Source of the DNA: CAVPGP01 sp963704025
GTDB taxonomy: Bacteria; Actinomycetota; Thermoleophilia; Gaiellales; Gaiellaceae
Assembly (NCBI GenBank): GCA_963704025.1
Contig: CAVPGP010000003.1
Coordinates: 186,001-250,000 of the forward strand
DNA length: 64,000 nucleotides
Direction: 5' to 3'
Made by a program: the position numbers and the translations under genes. Below the pieces are notes generated by a model, which was not told where the DNA came from, made no database searches, and saw only the letters and a program-made list of their open reading frames with translations. The stretch's first letter is position 1. Every line of letters starts with the position of its first letter. Shown here piece after piece: positions 1 through 8,113 of this stretch.

Positions 1-200
1 GGTTCCGCGCCCGCTTCGACTCGGACGACGACGGCGCGATCGAGGAGCGGTCGCTCTCCTACCAGCGCCTGCGGCGGGAGCTGCTCGACGCCGAGCGGAA
101 CGCCGTCTTCGAGCTCCGGCGCCAGGGCCGGATCAACGACGAGGTGCTGCGTCGGGTCGGCCGCGACCTGGACCTTGAGGACCAGCGGCTCGACATCTGA
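1..200 (+). CDS. Na+/H+ antiporter, C-terminal end (partial)
   Basis: The gene enters from the left edge; the frame starting at base 3 is open to a TGA at 198-200 and gives the last 65 residues. The tail is charged and helical, with the pattern ERNAVFELRRQGRINDEVLRR followed by DLDLEDQRL. This pattern is typical of the cytoplasmic C-terminus of CPA1-type sodium/proton antiporters, where it follows the membrane domain and helps regulate exchange. No membrane segment lies in the visible part, so the family call rests on the tail motif alone. Confidence 0.6.
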   Translation, partial: FRARFDSDDDGAIEERSLSYQRLRRELLDAERNAVFELRRQGRINDEVLRRVGRDLDLEDQRLDI

Positions 201-214
201 CCGACCCGGTTCCG

Positions 215-1315
215 CTAGCGCTTCCTCTTGCGCATCGCCTTCGTGCGGATCTTGTACTCACGCACCCGCTCCCTCCTGAGCAGGACGTTCTGCTTCGCCT
301 CGAGTGCGTCGAGCTCCCGCTGCAGCTTCAGATAGCTGTCCCATCGCTCCTGCTCGAGCTCGCCCGACGCGAGCGCGGCACGCACGGCGCAGCCCGGCTC
401 CGACCGGTGGGCGCAGTCACGGAACCGGCACTGAGCCGCGAAGCCCTCGACGTCTTCGAAGGCGTGCTGAATGCCCTCGTCGGCGTTCCAGAGCTGCAGC
501 TCGCGCAGCCCCGGTGTGTCCAGCACGATGCCGCCGGTGGGCAGGACGATCAGCTGCCGCCGCGTCGTCGTGTGGCGGCCGCGCTGATCCGACTCGCGGA
601 CCTCCTGCGTCTCGAGCAGCTCCTCGCCGGCTAGCCGGTTGACGATGGTCGACTTGCCGACACCGGACGAGCCGAGCAGCACGACGGTCTCGCTGCCGGT
701 CACGTATATGCGCAGGGCGTCGAGCCCGTCGCCGGTCACGTTGCACACCGGGTGGACCGGGACGCCCATCGCCACGGCCTCGACCTCGGCGAGCAGGGGT
801 GGCAGCTCGTCACCCGCAAGGTCGGTCTTCGTGAGGACGATGACCGGGCGGGCACCGCTCTCCCACACCGTGGTCAGATAGCGCTCGAGCCGGCGCGGGT
901 TGACGTCGACCGGCAGTGCCTGGACGAGGAAGACGGTCTGGACGTTGGCCGCGAGCACCTGCTCCTTGGCGGCGAGCCACGGCGTCTTGCGCGAGATGAT
1001 GCTCGTGCGCGACAATACCGCCTCGATCCTGCCGCGGTCCTCGTCTTGGAGGTCCACGGCCACCCAGTCGCCGACGGCGGGGAGGTCACGCGCCTCCACC
1101 GCGTCGTGGCGGAAGCGGCCGGCGAGCTCGGCGTTCACCTCGCCCTCCTCCGTGAGGGCGACCGAGATGCCGCGGTGCTGGGTCGAGACCCGCCCCGCGA
1201 CGAGGCCGGCCTGTGCGTGCGGCCCGAACTCGGCCGCGAGATCGTCTGTCCAGCCGAGGGTCCCCAGGCTGGTGGTCAGCGGTGCGCCCGCTGTGCTTTC
1301 TGCAGTGCTGTGCAC
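215..1315 (-). CDS. rsgA: Ribosome small-subunit-dependent GTPase RsgA
   Basis: RsgA is a circularly permuted GTPase that assists late 30S subunit maturation in the cytoplasm. Visible in order are an OB-fold-like N-terminal region, the G4 motif in VLTKTDLAGD, the G1 P-loop GSSGVGKST, the G3 motif DTPG, and a C-terminal zinc finger with Cys/His in CRFRDCAHRSEPGC. The open frame reaches 1447, but I place the start at GTG 1315, which has an AAGGAG Shine-Dalgarno 4 nt upstream. The extra upstream residues are Pro/Ser-rich and unlike the family. That gives 366 aa, within the normal range. It is transcribed divergently from the lipoprotein gene at 1567. Confidence 0.9.
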   Translation of the reverse strand: MHSTAESTAGAPLTTSLGTLGWTDDLAAEFGPHAQAGLVAGRVSTQHRGISVALTEEGEVNAELAGRFRHDAVEARDLPAVGDWVAVDLQDEDRGRIEAVLSRTSIISRKTPWLAAKEQVLAANVQTVFLVQALPVDVNPRRLERYLTTVWESGARPVIVLTKTDLAGDELPPLLAEVEAVAMGVPVHPVCNVTGDGLDALRIYVTGSETVVLLGSSGVGKSTIVNRLAGEELLETQEVRESDQRGRHTTTRRQLIVLPTGGIVLDTPGLRELQLWNADEGIQHAFEDVEGFAAQCRFRDCAHRSEPGCAVRAALASGELEQERWDSYLKLQRELDALEAKQNVLLRRERVREYKIRTKAMRKRKR

Positions 1316-1492
1316 TGTGCTCCTTCCGGATGAGGATTCGTCGCGCGGCGTGGCCGCGTCTCGGTCGGAGCCCGGTTGGCCTACGGGAGCAGGCGCGGCC
1401 GGGCGGCGAGATCGAGGGCAACTGGGTTCTTCTGCATCTCGCATCACCTCCCGGCGGTCGCTGACCCACCCATTGAACCGCCTGCGTTCGCA

Positions 1493-1521
1493 TTGCGCAA
1501 GCGCGTGGCGCGAGCTACCTT
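1493..1521 (+). promoter_or_regulatory. Sigma-70-like promoter of the small lipoprotein gene
   Basis: TTGCGC at 1493-1498 and TACCTT at 1516-1521 are separated by 17 bp. This places a transcription start near 1528, about 40 nt before ATG 1567, with a GAAAGG ribosome site in between. The call comes from consensus matching only. Confidence 0.45.
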
Positions 1522-1566
1522 CCCGCGATCACGCGGCATTTCCCCCCGAAAGGCGGTTCCGACTCG

Positions 1567-2007
1567 ATGCACACCTTCCGCAAGGCGATCCTTGCTTCCA
1601 CGCTGACCGCGCTCGCGGTCGCAGCCGCCGGCTGCGGCGGCGGCGGCGGGGGGGGCGGGGGGAACACCGCCGCCGGCACCGACAACCGGCCGTCGGGGGG
1701 CGCAGGTGTCAACGGCATCTCGCTCGGCAACTGCCTGATCGACGAGAACTGGCTCGTCCAGCCCTCGCAGAGCGAGCTCGACGGGCAGACACCGGACGGC
1801 TCGAACGTGCACATCGTGGTCTACAAGGACAAGGCCGAGGCGACGAAGGAGGCGACCGGCGTCAAGGGCGCGTTCCCGGTCGAGATGGTGGTGATCACGT
1901 TCGTCGGCAACAAGTCCCCTTACCAGCCCGGCAAGACGCTGCCGAAGGCGAATCAGGGCGCGGTCAAGACGATCCAGACCTGCGTCACGCAGCTCTCGAC
2001 GGGCTAG
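1567..2007 (+). CDS. Small lipoprotein of unknown function
   Basis: The 146-aa product begins with a signal peptide ending in the lipobox AAAGC (Cys about residue 23). A run of glycines follows the cysteine, encoded by a G-rich stretch at 1636-1663, and then a linker of about 20 residues. The remaining ~100 residues form a small folded domain without a motif I recognise. The mature protein should be anchored to the outer face of the membrane. The 3' end overlaps the convergent malQ gene by 23 nt. The polyglycine tract is prone to sequencing error, but the frame stays open across it. Confidence 0.6.
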   Translation: MHTFRKAILASTLTALAVAAAGCGGGGGGGGGNTAAGTDNRPSGGAGVNGISLGNCLIDENWLVQPSQSELDGQTPDGSNVHIVVYKDKAEATKEATGVKGAFPVEMVVITFVGNKSPYQPGKTLPKANQGAVKTIQTCVTQLSTG

Positions 2008-3202
2008 CGAGCCGCCCCGCCGACTCGGTCAGCGCCCGGAGCCTCCGGGCGTGCTCCTGTGTGAGCGCGCCCGGCTCGAGCCGCCAGGCCCAGTTGCCCT
2101 CGACGGTGCCCGGGCGGTTCATCCGCGCCTCCGCGCCGAGGCCGAGAACGTCCTGAGCGGGGACGAGCGCGAGACGCGCGGGCGATCCGAGCGCCAGCTC
2201 GATCAGACCCCAGTGCGGCTCGGCCGGCGGGAGACCGCTCGAGCGGCGGAACGCGGCGTTCTCGTTCCACCAGCCGACGGTCGTGTTGGTGTCGTGCGTC
2301 CCGGTGTAGACGACGGAGTCCTCCTCGTGGTTCTCGAGCCGGTGCGGGTTCCGCGGGTCGCCGCCGAACGCCCAGTGGAGCACGACCATGCCCGGATAGC
2401 GGAGCTCCTTCCGGAGCGCGGTCACCGGCGGTGTGATCACGCCCAGGTCCTCGGCGATCACGGGCAGCGGCCCGAGCTCTCCCTCCACGGCCCGGAACAG
2501 CTCGCGGCCGGGCCCGCGCCGCCAGCGGCCGGTTCGTGCGGTCTTCATCCCCTCCGGCACCGCCCAGTACGAGACGAAGCCCCGGAAGTGGTCGATGCGG
2601 GTCAGATCGACGAGCTCGAACGTCCGCCGGAAGCGCTCGATCCACCAGCGGTAGCCGTCGCGGCGCATGGCGGGCCAGTCGTAGAGCGGGTTGCCCCAGA
2701 GCTGGCCCTCCGGTCCGAGCGCGTCGGGCGGCGCACCGGCAACCTCGCCGCGCTGGAAGAGGCCCGGGTGCGCGACCTCGTCCGCTCCGCCGCCGGCGAC
2801 GTAGATCGGCATGTCGCCGATGATCCGGACGCCGCGCTCGGCCGCATACCGCCGCAGGGCGCCCCATTCGCGGTCGAAGCGCACCTGGTCGTGGAGTGCC
2901 CCGTCGCCCGCGAAGGCGACCCAGTCGTCGATCCAGTAGGCGTGCCGCGCCCGAAAGGCCTCCGAGTCGGAGGCCGACACCGGAGCGCGCGGCCGCTCGA
3001 GCAGCGCGGGTGAGCCGGCGAACGCCGAGCCGGACGCGTACGGCGAGCCCGTGTCGTCGGGGGGCCCCAGCGGCAGCACCTGCCACCACGACTGGCCGGC
3101 GGCGGCGAGCCAGTCGACGAACGTGCGCGCGTCCCGCCCGAGGTTCCCCGACGGGAGCGACGTCGGATGCAGGAGTATGCCGCTCGAACGTGCCAGCCGC
3201 AC
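1985..3202 (-). CDS. malQ: 4-alpha-glucanotransferase (amylomaltase, GH77)
   Basis: MalQ transfers alpha-1,4-glucan segments between maltooligosaccharides. GH77 landmarks are visible: HPTSLPS near the N-terminus, GDMPIYV, GQLWGNPLYDW, the nucleophile Asp in RIDHFRG, the acid/base Glu in AEDLG, and the third catalytic Asp in GTHDTNT. At 405 aa it is about 90 residues shorter than usual bacterial MalQ; the shortening lies mainly between the N-terminal (beta/alpha) elements and GDMPIYV, and all catalytic residues remain. The start is GTG 3202. It is divergent from glgE across 44 bp, so the two glucan units may share control. Confidence 0.92.
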   Translation of the reverse strand: MRLARSSGILLHPTSLPSGNLGRDARTFVDWLAAAGQSWWQVLPLGPPDDTGSPYASGSAFAGSPALLERPRAPVSASDSEAFRARHAYWIDDWVAFAGDGALHDQVRFDREWGALRRYAAERGVRIIGDMPIYVAGGGADEVAHPGLFQRGEVAGAPPDALGPEGQLWGNPLYDWPAMRRDGYRWWIERFRRTFELVDLTRIDHFRGFVSYWAVPEGMKTARTGRWRRGPGRELFRAVEGELGPLPVIAEDLGVITPPVTALRKELRYPGMVVLHWAFGGDPRNPHRLENHEEDSVVYTGTHDTNTTVGWWNENAAFRRSSGLPPAEPHWGLIELALGSPARLALVPAQDVLGLGAEARMNRPGTVEGNWAWRLEPGALTQEHARRLRALTESAGRLASPSRAA

Positions 3203-3246
3203 CCTGCCTGTTTACCGTTTTGCCCCGCCGGTAGCCACTCTCAGCC

Positions 3247-5055
3247 ATGCTTCCCAGGAAACGGCCTCCCAGGATCCAGATCGAGGACGTCTGGCCGCAG
3301 CTCGACTGCGGCCGCTACCCCGTCAAGCGCAGCGTCGGCGAGCAGGTGGACGTCTATGCCACCGTCTTCCGCGATGGGCACGAGCAGCTGCGCGCGGCCG
3401 TTCGCTACCGCCGGGCGGGCGGGCGCTGGCGCGAAGCGCCGATGCACCACGTGGAGGCCGACCGCTGGACGGCGACGTTCGCGCCCGACGAGCTGGGGGA
3501 GTGGCAGTTCCAGATCCGCGCCTGGGTCGACCGCTACGCGTCGTGGCGCGAGGAGCTCCGGCGGAAGTCCGAGGCCGGGCAGGAGGACGTCTCGTCGGAG
3601 CTGGCCGAGGGCGCGGTGCTCTTCGGCCGCGACTCGATCACGCTGGCGGAAGGGCTCGCCTCGACCGAGGAGGACCGGTCTGAGCTGACGGACTCCGCGG
3701 CGCTCCGCGTGACGGTCGACCCGCCGCTCGCCCGCTTCGGAGCCTGGTACGAGCTCTTCCCCCGCTCGTGGGGCGGCTTCCGCGGCGTCGCGAAGGTCCT
3801 GCCGGAGCTCGCCGGGCTCGGCTTCGACGTCGTCTACCTGCCGCCCGTGCACCCGATCGGGACCACGAACCGCAAGGGGCGAAACAACGCGCTCAACGCA
3901 CGCGGGGGCGACCCCGGCAGCCCGTGGGCGATCGGCTCCGAGCGCGGCGGCTACGACGCGATCAACCCCGAGCTCGGCACCTGGAAGGACTTCGACGCGA
4001 TGGTCGCGGCGGCGACGTCGGCCGGCGTCGAGCTCGCGCTCGACTTCGCCATCCAGTGCTCTCCCGACCACCCCTGGCTGAAGGAGCACCCGGAGTGGTT
4101 CCACCGCCGGGCGGACGGAACGCTCAAGTACGCGGAGAACCCGCCCAAGCGCTACCAGGACATCTACAACGTCAACTTCGACTCGGAGAACTGGCAGGAG
4201 CTCTGGCAGGCGCTCTTGGACGTGGTGCTCTTCTGGATCGGCAAGGGCATCCGCGTCTTCCGCGTCGACAACCCGCACACGAAGCCCGTCCCCTTCTGGG
4301 AGTGGCTCCTCGGCGAGGTGCACCGCGACCGGCCCGACGTCATCTTCCTCGCGGAGGCGTTCACGCGACCCGCGATGATGCAGACCCTCGGCAAGGTCGG
4401 CTTCGACCAGAGCTACACGTACTTCACGTGGAAGAACACCAGGTGGGAGCTGCAGGAGTTCATGGCGCAGGTGATCTCCTGGAAGGAGTTCTACCGGCCG
4501 AACTTCTTTGCCAACACGCCGGACATCCTGCACGAGTACCTGCAGGTCGGCGGGCGCCCCGCGTTCGAGGCGCGCCTCGTGCTGGCGGGGACGCTGTCGC
4601 CCGCGTACGGCATCTACTCCGGCTACGAGCGCGTCGAGAACGTGCCGGTCCGCGAGGGCTCGGAGGAGTACCTCGACTCGGAGAAGTACGAGGCCAAGGC
4701 GCGCAAGCTCGACGGGCCGCTGGTGCCGCTCGTCCAGCGCCTGAACGAGGTGCGCCGCGCCCGGCCGCAGCTGCAGGTCCTGGACAACCTCACCTGGCTC
4801 GAGACGGAGTCCGAGTACCTGCTCGCCTACGCGAAGGGCGTCGGGCTAGACGCGCTCGTCTGCGTCGTCAACCTCGACCCGTTCGAGCTGCACGAGGGCG
4901 TCTGCATCCTGCCGGTACAGACCGGGTTCCCACCGGCGTTCCACGTGCGCGACCAGCTGAGCGGCCAGCTGTACGACTGGCGGATCGGCCGCAACTACAT
5001 CCGGCTCGGACCCGGCCAGAGCCACGTGATGGCCGTTGAGCGCGCCGTCCGATGA
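3247..5055 (+). CDS. glgE: Alpha-1,4-glucan:maltose-1-phosphate maltosyltransferase
   Basis: GlgE (GH13_3) extends alpha-1,4-glucan using maltose 1-phosphate. The N-terminal beta-sandwich (about residues 1-160) precedes the TIM barrel. Diagnostic pieces are YLPPVHPIG, the nucleophile Asp in FRVDNPHTKP and the acid/base Glu in FLAEAFTRP. The length of 602 aa is 70-100 shorter than mycobacterial and Streptomyces GlgE, mainly through a compact N-terminal region. Start ATG 3247. The stop overlaps the treS start (ATGA at 5052-5055), beginning a four-gene overlapping operon. Confidence 0.95.
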   Translation: MLPRKRPPRIQIEDVWPQLDCGRYPVKRSVGEQVDVYATVFRDGHEQLRAAVRYRRAGGRWREAPMHHVEADRWTATFAPDELGEWQFQIRAWVDRYASWREELRRKSEAGQEDVSSELAEGAVLFGRDSITLAEGLASTEEDRSELTDSAALRVTVDPPLARFGAWYELFPRSWGGFRGVAKVLPELAGLGFDVVYLPPVHPIGTTNRKGRNNALNARGGDPGSPWAIGSERGGYDAINPELGTWKDFDAMVAAATSAGVELALDFAIQCSPDHPWLKEHPEWFHRRADGTLKYAENPPKRYQDIYNVNFDSENWQELWQALLDVVLFWIGKGIRVFRVDNPHTKPVPFWEWLLGEVHRDRPDVIFLAEAFTRPAMMQTLGKVGFDQSYTYFTWKNTRWELQEFMAQVISWKEFYRPNFFANTPDILHEYLQVGGRPAFEARLVLAGTLSPAYGIYSGYERVENVPVREGSEEYLDSEKYEAKARKLDGPLVPLVQRLNEVRRARPQLQVLDNLTWLETESEYLLAYAKGVGLDALVCVVNLDPFELHEGVCILPVQTGFPPAFHVRDQLSGQLYDWRIGRNYIRLGPGQSHVMAVERAVR

Positions 5056-6719
5056 GCGAGACGACCCACTGGTTCGAGAGCGACCCCAACTGGTTCAAGC
5101 GCGCAGTCTTCTACGAGATCCACACGCGCGGCTTCTTCGACTCGACCGACGACGGCTCGGGCGACCTGCGAGGGATCGCGGAGAAGATGGACTACCTGCA
5201 GTGGCTCGGGATCGACTGCATCTGGCTGCTGCCGATGTACCGCTCGCCGCTGCGCGACGGCGGCTACGACATCGCGGACTTCTACGCGATCCACGAGGAC
5301 TACGGCTCCGTCGAGGACTTCCGCCGCCTCGTCGACGAGGCGCACCAGCGCGGCATCCGCGTGATCGCCGACCTCGTGCTCAACCACACCTCGTCGGACC
5401 ACCCGTGGTTCCAGAGCTCGCGGACCGATCCGACCGGCCCGTACGCCGACTGGTACGTCTGGTCGGACACGGACGACCGCTGGCCGGAGGCCCGGATCAT
5501 CTTCCTGGACACGGAGCCGTCGAACTGGACCTGGGACCCGATCCGCGGCCGGTACTACTGGCACCGCTTCTTCGCGCACCAGCCCGATCTCAACTTCCGC
5601 AACCCCGAGGTGCAGGAAGCGATGCTGGACGTCCTCCGCTTCTGGCTCGACGCAGGCATCGACGGCTTCCGCCTCGACGCGGTGCCGTACCTCTTCGAGG
5701 AGGACGGGACGAACGGCGAGAACCTGCCCGAGACGCACCAGTACCTGCAGCGCGTCCGGGCAGAGATCGATGCGCGCTACCCGGACCGGGTGCTGCTGGC
5801 CGAGGCGAACCAATGGCCGGCGGACGTCGTCCAGTACTTCGGCGACGGCGACGAGTGCCACATGGCGTTCCACTTCCCGGTCATGCCGCGCATGTTCATG
5901 GGCCTGCGGCGCGAGGACGCGACGCCGATCTACGAGATCCTCCGCAACACCCCGGCGATCCCGGTCAACTGCCAGTGGGGTCTCTTCCTCCGCAACCACG
6001 ACGAGTTGACGCTCGAGATGGTCACCGACGAGGAACGGGACTACATGTACTCGGAGTACGCCAAGGACCCGCGGATGAAGCTGAACCTCGGGATCCGGCG
6101 CCGCCTCGCGCCGCTCCTCGACAACGGGCGGGACGAGATCGAGCTGATGCACGCGATCCTCTTCTCGCTTCCGGGTTCGCCGGTCCTCTACTACGGAGAC
6201 GAGATCGGGATGGGCGACAACATCTTCCTTGGCGACCGGGACGGCGTCCGCACGCCGATGCAGTGGACGGGCGACCGCAACGGCGGCTTCTCGCGCGCGG
6301 ACTTCGCGCAGCTCTACCTGCCGCCGCTCATGGACCCGGTCTACGGCTACCAGGCGGTCAACGTCGAGGCGCAGCTGCGGACGCCGACCTCGCGCCTGCG
6401 CTGGATCCATCGGCTGATCGCGCTGCGGAAGGAGCACCCGGTCTTCGGCCTCGGCACCTACGAGGAGCTCGTCACCGACAACCCGCGCGTCTTCGCGCAC
6501 CTTCGGCGCTGGGAGGACGACGTCGTGCTGTGCGTCCACAACCTCGCGCGCTCGGCGCAGGCCGCGGCCCTCGACCTCGCCGCCTACCAAGGGCTCGTGC
6601 CGGAGGAGATGTTCGGCCGGTCGAAGTTCCCGCGGATCGGCGAGCTCCCCTACCCGCTGACGCTCGCCCCGCGCGGGTTCTTCTGGTTCCAGCTGCGCGA
6701 GGAGGCGGAGGAGGCGTGA
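5052..6719 (+). CDS. treS: Trehalose synthase (maltose alpha-D-glucosyltransferase)
   Basis: TreS (GH13_16) interconverts trehalose and maltose; the maltose feeds the maltokinase encoded next. Motifs include AVFYEIHTRGF, DLVLNHTSSDHPWF, the nucleophile Asp in GFRLDAVPYL, the acid/base Glu in LLAEANQWP and the transition-state Asp in FLRNHDELTLEM. The 555-aa length is normal for stand-alone TreS. It is not fused to maltokinase, as happens in some bacteria; instead the treS TGA overlaps the GTG of mak. It overlaps glgE by 4 nt. Confidence 0.95.
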   Translation: MSETTHWFESDPNWFKRAVFYEIHTRGFFDSTDDGSGDLRGIAEKMDYLQWLGIDCIWLLPMYRSPLRDGGYDIADFYAIHEDYGSVEDFRRLVDEAHQRGIRVIADLVLNHTSSDHPWFQSSRTDPTGPYADWYVWSDTDDRWPEARIIFLDTEPSNWTWDPIRGRYYWHRFFAHQPDLNFRNPEVQEAMLDVLRFWLDAGIDGFRLDAVPYLFEEDGTNGENLPETHQYLQRVRAEIDARYPDRVLLAEANQWPADVVQYFGDGDECHMAFHFPVMPRMFMGLRREDATPIYEILRNTPAIPVNCQWGLFLRNHDELTLEMVTDEERDYMYSEYAKDPRMKLNLGIRRRLAPLLDNGRDEIELMHAILFSLPGSPVLYYGDEIGMGDNIFLGDRDGVRTPMQWTGDRNGGFSRADFAQLYLPPLMDPVYGYQAVNVEAQLRTPTSRLRWIHRLIALRKEHPVFGLGTYEELVTDNPRVFAHLRRWEDDVVLCVHNLARSAQAAALDLAAYQGLVPEEMFGRSKFPRIGELPYPLTLAPRGFFWFQLREEAEEA

Positions 6720-8113
6720 CCGTCGACGTCGAGAGCCTCGTCGGCGCCATCCTCGAGGAGGCCCTGCGCTCCGCCATCGTCGACCAGCGCTGGTTCGGCG
6801 CCAAGTCGAGGGAGATCGCGCACGTGCGCCTCTGGGACGCTCCCGCCGCGCGGACGATCGAGCCCTACCTGGCGCTCGGCCTCGTCGAGGTCCGGTTCCC
6901 GGAGGGAACCCATGAGACGTACCACCTCCCCGTCGGGCTGCGTCCGGCAGCAGAGGCCTGGGGCGAAGGCGTGATCGCCGAGGTCGGCGGGTACACCGCG
7001 TACGACGCTCTCACCGACCCGCAGCTCACCCGGGAGCTCGTCCACCGCATCCGCGCGCGCCAGCCGTTGACCTTCGAGAACGGCGCGGTCGAGTTCCACC
7101 TCCTCGAGAGCGCACCAGCCTCGATCGAGCTCAGCGCGTTCCGGCCCATGGGCGCCGAGCAGTCGAACACGTCGGTCGTCTTCGACGAGTCGCTCGTGCT
7201 GAAGGTCTACCGCCGGCTCGAGGCCGGCGTGAACCCGGAGCTCGAGCTGCTGCGCTTCCTGACGACCCGCGGCTTCGACGGCATCCCTGCGCTCCACGGC
7301 TGGGCCGCATACCACGGGCGCCAGCTCGAGGCGACGCTGGCGATCCTGCAGGAGTTCGTCGCGAGCGAGGGCGACGGCTGGGATATCGCGCTCGGGCTCC
7401 TCGTGCAGGACCCGGACGCCTTCGTCGACCGCGTCCGCCCCCTCGGCGAGCTCACCGGGCGCATGCACACGGTGCTGTCCCAGGATCCGGGCGACCCGGC
7501 CTTCGCGCCCGAGCAGCCGAGCGCGGAGGCGCTCGCGCTGCTGTCCGCGTCGGTGGACGACGAGATCGAGCAGGTGTTCCTCGAGCTCCCGGAGGAGAGC
7601 CCCGAGCTCGATCCGATCCGCGGGCGCGGGGAGGAGGTGCGCGACCGGCTGCGGCTGCTCTCACACGCGGGCTCCGTCGGGCTCGTGATCCGCCACCACG
7701 GCGACTACCACCTCGGCCAGGTGCTCTGGACCGGCGAGCGCTGGGTCGTGCTCGACTTCGAGGGCGAGCCGGCGCGCCAGCTGCCGGAACGGCGGCGGAA
7801 GCGCTCGCCGCTCCGCGACGTCGCAGGGATGCTGCGCTCGTTCGCCTACGCGGCGTCCGCGGTCCAGATCACCAAGGGCGTCGAGCCTCCGGCCGACTGG
7901 GAGGCCCGCTGCCGCGAGCAGTTCATGGCCGGGTACCTCGCCGAGGTGGAGCCGAGGCTCGTTCCCTCGGGTGCGGCCCTCGACCGCGTCCTGCAGATCT
8001 TCGAGCTCGAGAAGGCCGTCTACGAGCTGCGCTACGAGCTGGACAACCGTCCCGACTGGGTCCGCATCCCCGTCGCGGGCATCCAGCGGATGCTGGAGGA
8101 GGAGCTGGGATGA
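6716..8113 (+). CDS. mak: Maltokinase
   Basis: Mak (Pep2-type) phosphorylates maltose with ATP to maltose 1-phosphate, the GlgE donor. The 465-aa frame starts at GTG 6716, overlapping the treS stop (GTGA). The N-terminal cap begins with VDQRWFGAKSR, typical of the family. The kinase core has the Brenner-type catalytic loop RHHGDYHLGQVLW and the metal-binding segment VVLDFEGEP. The same frame is open a long way upstream inside treS, but that part is a GC-rich shadow. The stop overlaps glgB (ATGA, 8110-8113). Confidence 0.93.
   Translation: MTVDVESLVGAILEEALRSAIVDQRWFGAKSREIAHVRLWDAPAARTIEPYLALGLVEVRFPEGTHETYHLPVGLRPAAEAWGEGVIAEVGGYTAYDALTDPQLTRELVHRIRARQPLTFENGAVEFHLLESAPASIELSAFRPMGAEQSNTSVVFDESLVLKVYRRLEAGVNPELELLRFLTTRGFDGIPALHGWAAYHGRQLEATLAILQEFVASEGDGWDIALGLLVQDPDAFVDRVRPLGELTGRMHTVLSQDPGDPAFAPEQPSAEALALLSASVDDEIEQVFLELPEESPELDPIRGRGEEVRDRLRLLSHAGSVGLVIRHHGDYHLGQVLWTGERWVVLDFEGEPARQLPERRRKRSPLRDVAGMLRSFAYAASAVQITKGVEPPADWEARCREQFMAGYLAEVEPRLVPSGAALDRVLQIFELEKAVYELRYELDNRPDWVRIPVAGIQRMLEEELG

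Noticed and set aside
1627..1663. G-rich run in the lipoprotein gene considered as a frameshift site
   Set aside because: The frame stays open on both sides and encodes a glycine linker after the lipobox, as in many lipoproteins.
5036..6715. Long upstream extension of the maltokinase frame
   Set aside because: It lies inside treS in another frame and has Arg-rich filler sequence; the family N-terminus begins at GTG 6716.
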